NCBI GenBank assembly: GCA_029891345.1
Contig: CM056995.1
Coordinates: 79,547,895 to 79,611,894 of the forward strand
Reading direction: 5' to 3'
Length of the DNA: 64,000 bases
DNA from: Dryococelus australis
Lineage: Eukaryota > Arthropoda > Insecta > Phasmatodea > Phasmatidae
Shown: in pieces, positions 33,718-43,774 of the stretch
Position numbering within the stretch: the stretch's first letter is position 1
Layout: every line of letters begins with the position of its first letter
Position numbers and translations under genes: made by a program
Notes under the pieces: model-generated
The model's input: the letters and a program-made list of their open reading frames with translations, nothing else
Told to the model about the DNA's origin: nothing
Database searches by the model: none

Positions 33718-34329
33718 TATCTTTTACGTTTGTCGATGTACAATAAATAAGCGACAAAAGTTGCATGTTTGAATTTACTGTGTCGTTGGACTGGTTGTCC
33801 CTTTGTTTTCATTTTTATTCCAAACACAACAGGTTAAATACTACTGTTGTTTCCGCCACAGTTGTAACAAACACCATCACAGCAAAATATTAATGTGTAA
33901 TATGTGTAACGTGCCATACTGTGTGTATCAAATAGCTGACCTAAATATTGTTATAGGTCTACATTGTGAACATTAGCAGGAAATGGTTTCTGCAATATGA
34001 CATCATTCTTTGAACAAGTGTAAACAGAAACCAACGCATTTGACAGTTATAAAAGTAGAAGTCACATGGCAGTGTTTATGGTTATGTGTAGCAGAAGGAT
34101 ACAAAATCAGTAGCCAAAAGTATAAATTTGGCAGGGCTTCAGAAAAGGCCGAAGTTATCACGAATCAACTATATGGTTAAAATATATGTATACCCCTTAT
34201 TGTATTTTGAAAGCAATGTCATTTCACACAGATTGGCTTGAAAAAATAATTGAAACCATGCGTTATAACGCTTCTTCTAGGTTATCTTATCCTTGAAGGA
34301 GCATGAAGCTCTTGAGCAATATTACTAAA

Positions 34330-35075
34330 CTTCATTTGTAGTATATCCATCTTCCGTAAACTCTTCAATAATACGCACAATTTCGTTCATATGTGAATTA
34401 TTCAGAGACTCTCTCGAAGTGATGAGAAGTTTTAATCTATCAACCAATTCATCGGGAGTGTTCCAATATACAGGTGAAAGGCGGTTGTCAATTTCATCTT
34501 TATAAATTCCACTTCCTGCTACATGTCCAATTAAATGAATTTTCGGATGGTTTCATCTCCTGAACGAATATTAACATTCGTTCAATGAAAGAGTTCTTTA
34601 TAATTCTGCAAATCAGTGTTGGAATATCCATTTGGAACATTTTAGAAAAATAATTAAAATAATCCTTCACTGATATCAGATAACATAATCACCTATTTTG
34701 ATTTTATTCTCAGGCACACATTTAATTAACGAATCTCTCAAGAACCAATTGTTTTCATTTCGATAAACACCAAATGTCGTATCGTGTGTAGACATAGAAA
34801 GTTTTAAAGCTAAATAACATAATGTTAATTGAGAAAGGGTTTGCTTTTTCTTGGTTAAAGCTTCATTTTCTGTTTTAATTTCCAAAGCTGCTTCTTTAGG
34901 TTTATTCGTCACAGAATTCAATGTATCCATTCTACTGATAACAAGTTTAAATATTTCTTCGTTTCAAACATCCTGTTGCATACAAGCTCGTTTAACATAT
35001 AAATATTTTTCTTTCACATCAGATATAACATTATGCAATTCCGAAGCAGTCAGACATGTTTTTATATTATTACAT
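34330..35075 (-). pseudogene. Element B: conserved Polinton-associated coiled-coil protein
   Basis: Counterpart of 1829-2756. Blocks in order on the minus strand: TCLTASELHNVISDVKEKYL (charged helix), a stop, then NEEIFKLVISRMDTLN, NEALTKKKQTLSQLTL, TTFGVYRNENNWFLRDSLIK, NKIKIGDYVI. After frameshifts: YWNTPDELVDRLKLLITSRE, then NEIVRIIEEFTEDGY. The Trp-x-x-Pro-(D)-E-L-V-D-R-L-K-L-L segment matches the WMDDVRMLIDRI block of element A. Function unknown. At least three lesions. Confidence 0.6.
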
Positions 35076-35154
35076 TAAATAAAATATATTTATATATAAA
35101 TTAATTCATCACTTTTCTAACTGATGTAGTAGGTCGATTAATCTTGAGTTTTTT

Positions 35155-35813
35155 CAATCTCATCGACTTTACTTAAAACAGCATCTAATTTTGCTAACAT
35201 TTTAGGTTTCAAATAATTAATTAAATAATTGACTGTATTTTCAAATCATTATTTTGTTTTCTCAATTCTGTTTGAGTAACAAAACCAAATCTTTTATTAA
35301 ATAATTAGTCTCTTTTTATATTGCTTTATTTGTTCCATTTGTGTTTCAAGTTGTTTTGCAATAGTAGCATTTACCACTTCATTAATTAAAACTCTTATGT
35401 TATCTTGCATTTCTCTGCGTTGTGTTGTAAAAACTATGCTTGTCATATCATTAAAATACTTACTAGAACCATTTAAACGTTCTTCTATTCTAAATTCATT
35501 ACTCTGCAAATGAGTGCTAATATTGTTTAAAATGTTTGCAATTACAATTTTTTTTATAAACATTATCATTCAAAACAACTAACTTTACTAATTTCTCTTG
35601 AATATTGTTTGATTGCAATTTTAATACGCTTAGCATAATAGTGTTTAAGTCTTCCACGTAATGTTTATTAACCATAACGCTATCTTTCACAGCCATACCC
35701 ATACTATGTAATACTTGTCCGTTCAAATCCCAATTCCCATCGCTATTTCTGGTTAAACAGCTATTGTAATGGTTGTGTTTTACAACGCTATGTCCAAACT
35801 TTGAAATGCTCAT
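35155..35813 (-). pseudogene. Element B: fibre-like coiled-coil protein
   Basis: Starts MSISKFGHSVVKHNHYNSCL at 35,813. Then GNWDLNGQVLHSMGMAVKDS and VNKHYVEDLN form a tail-fibre-type collar motif. After a frameshift at about 35,520-35,560 comes a long helical region (REMQDNIRVLINEVVNATIA, KQLETQMEQIKQYKK), then, past stops, LINYLKPKMLAKLDAVLSKV and DEIEKTQD. A short N-terminal domain, collar motif and coiled coil suggest a trimeric fibre. It corresponds in motif to 3971-4263 of element A. The role in attachment is inferred. Confidence 0.45.
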
Positions 35814-35834
35814 TGATCTTTGCCTGGAAGTAAA

Positions 35835-36445
35835 AAACTGTCAAAACAAGACCTAGATCATCTTTTACATAGTGGAGGTGATGGTATAATCGCCAAAAAA
35901 CCATATTTTTCTTCCCAACAGTACAAATACATACCTTTAAACTTTGTAAATATCAAATCGCCTAGAATATGATCATTGTAAATAAGTTTGCACATTCATA
36001 CTATACAATATTAAACAAAATTACCATATTTGCATTAACGCTTAAATTTTGTTTTGGTATACACGCGTAACTTTGTGATAGATAAAAACAATCAATGTTT
36101 AAATGTCGGCAAAAACTAAAGTATTGCTGTATTTCACCCTGCGGCTCACACCAAACATTGTCAAAAATAAATATGGAATTGGGTCAAGATTCATTCAGAG
36201 GAATTATAGATTCTTTATTTGTAAAAGTGAAATATCGCATTCCTTAATTAACGATAAAATGGTCGCTAACCGTTGATATTTCTCTTGTATTTTTTTAGAA
36301 AACACACATAGGTTTTCAAATTTAAGTCCATTTGGATGCTCCAAAAACATAACACAAGTTTTTCTGCATGAAGACGGGCTGCTTATTATACAAAGTATAT
36401 TTGATGGTAAAAGGATTCCGTGTTTCTGTTCAATTATATTTTTTT
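35835..36445 (-). pseudogene. Element B: packaging ATPase relic, Walker A lost
   Basis: Minus-strand pieces: KQKHGILLPSNILCIISSPS with the P-loop position reading SSPSSCRKTCVM, so the Gly before Lys-Thr is Arg. Then GLKFENLCVFSKKIQEKYQR. After a frameshift, IIPLNES and the Walker B region NSIFIFDNVWCEPQGEIQQY, followed by FCRHLNIDCFYLSQSYACIP and NANMVILFNIV. A further piece reads DHILGDLIFTKFKGMYLYCW and YGFLAI. Same family as 4562-5271. Several lesions plus loss of the P-loop glycine show it is inactive. Divergent from the PLA2 gene across a hairpin. Confidence 0.7.
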
Positions 36446-36487
36446 TTCATATTTACAATTACCAGCAAATGTACATTTTGTTTTATA

Positions 36488-36553
36488 ACCTTCATTTATA
36501 CACAATTACACAGTATGTTATGTAATACTGTGTAATTGTGTATAAATGAAGGT
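36488..36553. promoter_or_regulatory. Perfect 29-bp hairpin between divergent ATPase and PLA2 genes
   Basis: Arms 36,488-36,516 and 36,525-36,553 are exact reverse complements (29 of 29) around an 8-base loop (GTTATGTA). It lies in the only divergent intergenic space of the element core, 36 bp upstream of the PLA2 start codon. A bidirectional control element or a terminator/insulator is possible. Its perfection contrasts with the decay of both flanking genes. Confidence 0.7.
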
Positions 36554-36557
36554 AGGT

Positions 36558-36571
36558 CTATATATAGGCTA
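36558..36571 (+). promoter_or_regulatory. TATA-type motif upstream of PLA2-PX
   Basis: CTATATATAGGCTA, 18 bp before the ATG at 36,589. Nearly the same string occurs at 37,490-37,505 before the penton gene. Confidence 0.5.
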
Positions 36572-36588
36572 GTGTTCAGTTGAAAACA

Positions 36589-37148
36589 ATGCCTCATACA
36601 ACACAAATCAAAAACGGATGTGGAGTATTGGATACATTAATTAAAAAATTACCATTTGAATTGCATTTACTGAAATACAATTATTGTGGACCCGGAACTA
36701 AGGATGCAAAAGTTTGACACAGAACGATCAAGGAATAAACGCTGTGGATAAAGCTTGTACAGAACACGATATAGTTTACAATCAAACAAATAATTTGGAA
36801 AAAAGACATATAACAGATAGAAGTCTAGCCGATAAAGCAGTAAATATAAGGAAGAATCCATCTATATCTATGGGTGGAAAGCTAGGTGCTTGGGTTGTTG
36901 ATAAAGTTATGTACGTGAAGGTGAAGAGAGGCCTGGGCTTAAAATGTAAAACTATAAGAAAAATAAATAAAGGAGGAATCATTCCATTCCTATTTCCAGC
37001 ATTAACAGCTCTTCGAACAATCCTTGGAGAGGTTTTAGCATCTAGTAGAGCAGTTAAATCGAAAGGTAAAGGGATGTATTTGAAACCCTATAAATTTGGA
37101 CAAGAACGAAAATGCTCCAAATGTGAAAAAAAATGCAGTCAGTCTTAA
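36589..37148 (+). pseudogene. Element B: PLA2-like domain joined to a PX-like tail
   Basis: ATG 36,589 opens MPHTTQIKNGCGVLDTLIKK, LPFELHLLKYNYCGPGTKDA with the calcium-loop-like YCGPGT, then a stop. One frame over the domain continues NDQGINAVDKACTEHDIVYN with the His-Asp pair, a second helix ITDRSLADKAVN and WVVDKVMYVKVKRGLGLKCK. The same frame then runs into INKGGIIPFLFPALTALRTI and a basic tail GKGMYLKPYKFGQERKCS ending at 37,148. The hydrophobic Gly-Gly-x-x-P-F segment matches the PX-like part that in element A is fused to the protease instead. One frameshift inactivates it. Confidence 0.7.
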
Positions 37149-37159
37149 ATAGTCTTCCA

Positions 37160-37500
37160 AAACATGCTTTAACAAACAGATATTAATGTATTTGTAAAGA
37201 AATATGATATCCCCAACTTCCGAGGTGTGTATATGAGACGATTTACCAAAGAAACCAAATATTCCTGAATGTATGAATGTTAATTTACATTCGAAACAAA
37301 ATGAAGGAACACATTGGGATGCATTAATTAAAAATGTACATCAATCATTGTATTACAACAGTTTTGGCGATTTGCATCACCAATTGAAAGACATAATTTT
37401 TTAATAAAAATGTAATAAAGATATAGTTATAAACCAGATCAATTACCAAATACAATCAATTGCAGACATTTGTGTTTACAATTTTTTTGCTATATATATA
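37160..37500 (+). pseudogene. Element B: adenain-type protease relic
   Basis: Pieces in order: ALTNRY-type start, DINVFVKKYDIPNFRGVYMR, EGTHWDALIK with the catalytic His, SLYYNSFGDLHHQL (the family Asp is Asn here), and INCRHLCLQFFCYI with the catalytic Cys region. It lines up with residues 100-205 of the element A protease. There are at least two frameshifts and two stops, and the loss of the acidic catalytic residue supports inactivity. Confidence 0.65.
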
Positions 37501-37505
37501 GGCTA
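37490..37505 (+). promoter_or_regulatory. TATA-type motif upstream of penton
   Basis: CTATATATATAGGCTA, 35 bp before the penton ATG at 37,540 and inside the decayed end of the protease. Twin of the motif at 36,558. Confidence 0.5.
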
Positions 37506-37539
37506 TATAAGTAATGTAATTGTAAAACATATTTGTAGT

Positions 37540-38237
37540 ATGTCAATTACGTTGATATTATGTGGTAATTCGTTGCAATTTCATGCGGTCAATTTCCCTG
37601 CATTGGAGTTAGATGGATAATGGCAAATAAATCTAATAGAATTCGTTACTTATAACAGCATACCAAAGATTGCTATACATAACCAATAATTTATGGCTAA
37701 TATTGATGGAAAAAACATACAAGATTGTGATACCGGTAGGATCTTATGAGTTGGATGACCTTGAAACATTCATTAAAGCAGCATTACCTGAATATGTACA
37801 TTTCCGATTACCTGGAAATCTAAATACATTAACTAGTGCAATGTTTAGTAACATCGATATCGATTTCTTGGAAGACAATGCAATTACAAATATATTGGTT
37901 TATAAACAGAGATATAACTAGCTAATCAATTACACAAATCATCAAAAGAGGTTAATATATTGTCGGTAAATGTATGTTGTATAAATGTTAATATTGTAGG
38001 TAGTTCATATTTGAATGGAAAACCGACAAATACATTACATGAATTTACATGTGGTTTAGTCCAGGATATAAAATAATTGAAAAACCTAATACATAGTGAA
38101 TCGTGTTGATGAAATAGTTGTTACAATTGCCAATCAAGACAGGAAACTTATTAAATTCAGAAAGAAAGATATTACTGTTCATTTACATTTTAAAAAGGAA
38201 TATAAACACCTGAATTCCATTGCGCATTACAATCATA
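37540..38237 (+). pseudogene. Element B: penton-like capsid protein
   Basis: From ATG 37,540: MSITLILCGNSLQFHAVNFP, a stop, INLIEFVTYNSIPKIAI, then KTYKIVIPVGSYELDDLETF, FIKAALPEYVHFRLPG, and IDIDFLEDNAITNILVYKQR. After a shift: VNILSVNVCCINVNIVGSSY, LNGKPTNTLHEFT, SPGYKIIEKPN, and a last block NRVDEIVVTIANQDRKLIKF, RKKDITVHLHFKKE. It covers the whole family length and matches element A 5317-5958 strand by strand. Few lesions relative to its length. Confidence 0.7.
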
Positions 38238-38456
38238 ATGGGTATTGTGTATAATAAATTCGGACGTAAAGTAGGCGGTTCTTTGAAGAATTATGTCACT
38301 AAGGAATGTATTTCGAAGAAAGAAAGTATAAAAAGATGTAAACGCAAACATAAAACACTCACTTCAAATACAGTACCCGTGAAGTTAACACGAGGCAACG
38401 TATTGTATTTAAAAGATCTAGGATATACTGTTAAGAGAAATGGAAGGCATACTTAA
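38238..38456 (+). CDS. Element B: small basic protein
   Basis: ATG at 38,238 (MGIVYNKFGRKVGGSLKNYV), 72 codons, ending KLTRGNVLYLKDLGYTVKRN. Lys/Arg-rich with a C-terminal L-T-x-x-N-x-x-x-L-K-x-L-G pattern seen, to my memory, in short proteins next to Polinton capsid genes. It may be a core or DNA-condensing protein. Intact frame, 4 bp or less from the penton end and overlapping the capsid start, so probably one transcription unit. Confidence 0.45.
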   Translation: MGIVYNKFGRKVGGSLKNYVTKECISKKESIKRCKRKHKTLTSNTVPVKLTRGNVLYLKDLGYTVKRNGRHT

Positions 38457-39660
38457 TATTGAAGAACCAATCACTTATGAAAATGCAACCACCAATTCGG
38501 AAATACATGCGTATAAACCATTCCCAGCAGGTCTGTACACATTTCCTTCAGAAATAAAGATTTCAATACAAAATCACATGATATTTAAATGGTACCATCG
38601 AAATCAAGTTTAAGGTTTAGAGGAACAATTAAAAAGACAGCCGATGCAAGTAATCCAGCAACTACAGAACTAGTACGAAATGGAATACTTCATTTAATCG
38701 ACAGAATTGTATATCTGCTAATGGAGTGGAAATTGATAAAACACAAGATGTTGGAATTACTTCCATGATAAAGAACTATTGCTCTGGAACTGTAAACAAT
38801 ATTTATACAGGGCTTATGGCTGGTTAGAAAAATGCTAGTGATTACTCACTACAAATAAACCCAGGTGGAAAATACGAAGTTGTTATATCATTAAGTATGT
38901 TTTTGGGCTTTGCTGAAGACTACAAACACATCATATTCAATACAAAACAAGAATTAGTAATTATATTCGGCAATATGCATATAATGCTATATACAATTTG
39001 GCTAGTAACAAGAAAGATGTAACATTTGAATTAAGCAGTAAGGAATGGTTGATGCCGCATATTTAAATAAACACTTGTGAATGTGTAAAGTTTTGAAAAT
39101 TTATCGAAAAAGGGAAGAATCTAGACATTACATTCAGATCGTAGGCTTTAGAGTTTTTTCCAACACTGCCAACATCGCAAAATTGGCATTTGAATGTGAG
39201 CTCAAGTTTTTCGTTGGAAAAACCGACATATGTTGTAATTTGTTTTGAATAAAATTATCAACACAATTTAAAGGGGATCGATCAGTATTCGATAATTGTG
39301 ATATGAAAAATATTAAACTGTATCTAAACAGTCATGCTTACCTTTATGTGGATTTAAATATGAACTTTGCCAATGGGGAATTCCTTATTTTGTATGATAT
39401 GTACTCAAAGTTTCAGGAAACATATTATAACAATATTAGTTCACCTGTCCTAGAACCCAAATCATTTGAAACCAGAGGAACATTATTTGTGTTTGATGTC
39501 AGCAAGCAAGACGACAGCATTATCATTCGTATGATTGATTCACAAATTGAAAATATTGCAAATACACAGTTTCCAGAAAATACGCAAGCTTCCACTCTTA
39601 CGATTCACAACAGATTAGTGAGTTACAATGTAAGAGATAAGCTGATGAAAATAATTAACT
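38440..39660 (+). pseudogene. Element B: major capsid-like protein
   Basis: ATG 38,440 opens MEGILNIEEPITYENATTNS. Then YTFPSEIKISIQNHMIFK, a frameshift to LRFRGTIKKTADASNPATTE and LVRNGILHLIDRIVY, a frameshift to GVEIDKTQDVGITSMIKNYC, YEVVISLSMFLGFAEDYKHI, and FELSSKEWLMPHI. The final open part (39,303 on) reads MKNIKLYLNSHAYLYVDLNM, FLILYDMYSKFQETYYNN, RGTLFVFDVSKQDDSIIIRM and ASTLTIHNRLVSYN. The LGF-(A)-EDY-K block corresponds to the FGF-MRDC block of element A, and the whole pattern is that of an insect Polinton capsid family I recognise. Family fold (double jelly roll) is inferred. Four or more lesions. Confidence 0.65.
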
Positions 39661-40030
39661 GTGTCAGTAAACGACAAACCACAGCTGAGACGAGATGTTT
39701 TGCAATGTGCAAGGAATTCAGTCTGCAGAAAAAAATTTATCATTAGAGAATTTGCTATCACTGATATGGAAGAACAAACTACTGAATTCAGATTCAAATC
39801 ACCGTTTGACTGGAAATATCTAACTCCTAAATACAATAAAATGAATAGATGGGTTACTAACCATCACCATGGTTTAAAATGGGAGAGTGGATGTATAGAG
39901 TATGAGAACATTGTAGATATTTGCAAACATTGCCTAAATAATTGTGAAATATATGTAGGTGTGAGTTGAGCAAAAATGTGTTTTCGAAAGTGTGTATAAA
40001 GTACAGTAATAGATATTCAAAAATAATTCA
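39661..40030 (+). pseudogene. Element B: conserved Polinton-associated protein, unknown function
   Basis: The frame from 39,661 reads RNSVCRKKFIIREFAITDME, FRFKSPFDWKYLTPKYNKMN, RWVTNHHHGLKWESGCIEYE and KHCLNNCEIYVGVS, then stops at 39,967; a weaker continuation is KNVFSKVCIKYSNRYSK. The pattern KFxIxEFA, FKxPF, NxHG-L-x-W-x-SG and IYV is one I have seen in uncharacterised arthropod proteins with Polinton genes, possibly an RNase H-like nuclease. No catalytic residues can be named. No ATG is evident, so the start is lost or it was spliced from the capsid region. Confidence 0.45.
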
Positions 40031-40130
40031 ATTGCCCTTTGTTCAAACAATTACATAAAACATATGGATATAATTCAAGGTTTTTCTCTGCAGAGAAAAA
40101 CTCAAAATTAATGTTAAGTTGGGTAATGAG

Positions 40131-42325
40131 GACTGACTAGGGTGAAAAAGACTCTGATAATTCTCTTCCCGAATCACCTGTGGATATTAGTTCAGTCATA
40201 TGCCATTATTTAGTATGAGTGCAATTTACTATAAAAAGTATTTGCGTGTATGTAATCTACAACTTCATAAAGATGAATCATCAAGACAACGAAACCATGT
40301 ACTCATGTATACATACAGCAAAATGTAAATTGAATATCAGCTAGTTATTAGCACGCTGAAGTAAAACATTTCGACTTTATTTCGGAAAGAAATAGTTTTA
40401 GCAACTTTTTTTTTTAACAGCTTGTGTTTAACATGCTAATGTTTGGAGTAAATTCTACCTGATAGTGTTTTGGTATGTCTTGTACTTGATTGTGATGAAA
40501 TAATCATTTGTAATTTGCGTATGTTTAGAGCAAAATTTATCTACTTGCATAAATATGTTGCTTCAGTGTTAAAATGATTTTTTATGATCACCCTATGCTT
40601 ATATATATATTTTGTAAATAAATATTATGTAAAATGAATCCCTCTCGTAAAATTTATTTACCCTATTCCTTTTTTAAAAGTGAACTTGTTTTAATAATAA
40701 AAATATTTTCTCCACAGAGGGGGAAAAGTTCTGGAAGCGAGCAGTCTAGCTGCTTTTCCATAACTAACAATATAATATACCATCCTGCATGAGGCTTGGT
40801 TGATATAAGCTGGGTTCGAGTATTGGTTAAGTATGATTGTAATCATGAAAACATAAAAATAATAAAGAACGAATCACTGTTCATTAAACTAATATAAATT
40901 CGTTCATGTACATGAAAAAGGTAGATATGATAAATTTTATATAATGTTTAAACTTAAAATTAATTTTGTGTGGAATATTTCCGATTAAAAGTTATTAACT
41001 TTGTAATTTATACTCACTTCGAAATTTCGAAGTATAGTGTTTGCCAATATCTAAAAAAAAAACCATTAAGTTTAGAGATCTGCGGTCTTAGAGGTGTGAC
41101 TGTTCCTTCAAGGCTAAATTTCAAAAGTACCAACTACAGAAACTGAGATTTCAGAGGTTGGCAGTCTGAGTCCAACAAACCCCCGCAGAATGCATTCTGG
41201 TTTTATTATACCTTGGAGACATCCCCGGTGCCTAGCTTTTCACAAAGGAAGAGACCAACGACATCCCTGTTCCCGGGGGGAGAGAATTTCAGGTCAACAA
41301 TTTTTTCAACCATCGGGACTAACAAGGTCAAAATATCTTCCTAGCTGTTTGAAATCTCTTGTGCAAAAATATTTTATCCTCTACTTGACAAAAAATGATA
41401 ATATCCACTTAGCAAACTCCATTATGCAGGAAAATCTACAGGAATAAAGAAACACAAGACTTATATAAAAATGAACAAATATTTAAGAAAACAAGTTTTT
41501 ACTCCTCCATACTAACCTCCATAAAAAATTGTCGATGGAAATATCTTATAAAATAGAATTTTAACCACATTGGAAACATGTTCGGATACATTAACGGAAA
41601 AAATATCCGTACATGTTTAACATAAATATAATTATCAATATACACGGATTAAGAAAATGGGAACATATTTACTCAATTAGATTGTGTCACGTTTCTTGAT
41701 TTAGGTAAAATATATTGTGAATAAGAAAAAAAATGTTTCTTTTAAAAGATTAAAGTAACATTAGAGAAGCTTAAAATGGGATTATAGCATGGTTTTTTTA
41801 TGGATGATATTACTTTTCTTTTCTATAAGTTATATATAATTTTACTAAATATGCTGATCTCTATTACATTGTTAAACATTTTTTATGGGTTATTAAATAC
41901 ACTTCATTTATTTGTTATGATTCAGAAGTTATTTTTACTGATAAATTAATGTTATTCATTTCTTCGAGCAAGAAACTTAGCAGAGGTTTATCTCCGAGGT
42001 TGGGAGTGCTGGTTTGAATATATTTGAAAGTCGGGGTGTGGGAAGAGAGGGGAATGGGTGTTTGAACTTCTGACTTCTGGTTGGAGGGGAGAAATCAAGC
42101 TTCTCGAACGTTTTAGCTGGGAATTTGAAATTACTATAAATAGGGCTTCAGACTCTATGCCCCTTCCACTTCTTTTAGTTGTTTGTCAGTTCGGTTCACT
42201 TTCCGACATCGCATCATATGAAGACTACTTTCTTGGCTTATATACACAAGATTTTAACAAAGAGCTTGATGATTTTGATTAGGAGTATTTCAATAGACTA
42301 ATCAATGGTTCGGATGATTTAGTAA
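40131..42325. other. Element B right arm, mostly featureless
   Basis: AT-rich. A 74-codon frame (42,058-42,282) ends with an acidic stretch SYEDYFLGLYTQDFNKELDD that may belong to the repeat-containing ORF that follows. Confidence 0.35.
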
Positions 42326-42399
42326 GTGGTTTCTAACTCCTTTAGAGGAAGAGGAGTTTACCTTCACTTTGCAGCCAATGATGGTGCATTATCACCATC

Positions 42400-43090
42400 T
42401 ATGAGGGTGACTACAGCACCGTCAGTTACTGTGTCCACATATTCCAAGTTTTCAGCACTGTCTACCACGGTGCCAATGTCTACGAGAGTGTCCACAGCAC
42501 CATCGACCACTGCATCCACATATTCCAAGTTTGCAGCACCATCAGCTACAGTGTCAATGTGTAAGAGAGCATCCACGGCTACTGCATTCACATCTTCCAA
42601 GTTTGCAGCACCATCCGCCACGGTGCCAATGTCTACGAGTGCGTCCACAGCAGCATCAGCCACTGCGTCCACATTTTTCAAGTTTGTAGCACCATCCGCC
42701 ACGGTGCAGTTGTCTAAGAGAGTGTCCACAGCCACTGCATCTACGTCTTCCAAGTTTGTAGCACACCATCCACCACAGTACCAATGTCTACGAGTGTCCA
42801 CAGCAGCATCATCCACTGCGTCCACATCGTCTGAGTTTGCAGCACTGTATGCCAAAGTGCCAATGTCTAAGAGAGTGTCCACAGCTACTACATCCACATC
42901 TTCCAAGTTTATAGCACAACCTGCCATGGTGCCAATGTCTACAAGAGTGTCCATAGCTACTGCGTCCACATCTTCCAAGTTTGCAGCACTGTCCGCCATG
43001 GTGCCAATGTCTAAGAGTGTCCACAGCAGCAGCAGCAGCCACTGCGTCTACATTTTCCAAGTTTGTAGCACCGTCTGCCATTATGCTCCC
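42400..43090 (+). repeat. In-frame minisatellite, 72/84-bp units, about nine copies
   Basis: Unit core: CACATCTTCCAAGTTTGCAG, then CACCGCCACGGTGCCAATGT-like sequence and CTACGAGAGTGTCCACAGC. Unit lengths of 72 and 84 bp are multiples of three, so frames stay open on both strands (256 codons plus, 211 and 114 minus). The plus-strand frame is Ser/Thr/Ala/Lys-rich. Confidence 0.8.
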
Positions 43091-43189
43091 ACCTAGAGTT
43101 TGGAGCTTAGACTTAAGAATAAAAACAGGTGAGCAATGACTGCCAACACCCAAGATCTTCTCCTGTTGTAAACCGTTAGATTTAACATC

Positions 43190-43490
43190 TCTGTCTCAAA
43201 TGCCTCTCCGAAAGCTGTATTTACCAATGACAATTTGTTGCAGGAATTAGACGAATTTTTAAATTTTAATTTTGTTGCATCACCTGCTCCAAGTCAGACA
43301 TCTATTGAAATATTGTCACCTGAAACACTGCAAGATAAATTAATTTCTCCTCCTCCACCTATATCAAACAGTCGCCACAAAAAATAATTTATAGCCCAAT
43401 CTCCTTACCTCTTTCACCAATAGTTGTTATTCCAGTTAAGAAACATAAATTAAGCTTAGGTCTTAACCCTAGACGTAAATTGTATTGAAA
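43190..43490 (+). pseudogene. Element B: possible accessory protein tail
   Basis: A frame without ATG reads NASPKAVFTNDNLLQELDEF, VASPAPSQTSIEILSPETLQ, DKLISPPPPISNSRHKK, stop, then one frame over PISLPLSPIVVIPVKKHKLS and LGLNPRRKLY ending at a stop at 43,488. An acidic-hydrophobic motif (LLQELDEFLNF), a proline-rich middle and a basic tail look like a regulatory protein. I do not recognise it. With the repeat and the acidic frame at 42,160-42,282 it could be one gene. Confidence 0.3.
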
Positions 43491-43774
43491 ACTTCACAGT
43501 TTTAGTGATGAAATATTCCTTCGCAGTATAATTTCACAATTTTTTCATTATGAAAATACTGAAATAAAATTTTACTTGTAATAGGGTGAAAAGTTTTTGC
43601 AGTTTAATGATTGAAAATATAAAATTTTAACGATTTTCAAAGAAAAATCATTCAGTCATAACCATTTTTTAAAGAATTCACTATGGAAATCTTATTAAGA
43701 AACTTTATTATTGTTATTTAAATCGCATAATGATGTAAATTTTTACTGTAAACACCTTTTGACATTGTAATGGT

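Noticed and set aside
42364..43153. Two long minus-strand frames across the minisatellite
   Set aside because: Open only because the repeat units are multiples of three; no family resemblance.
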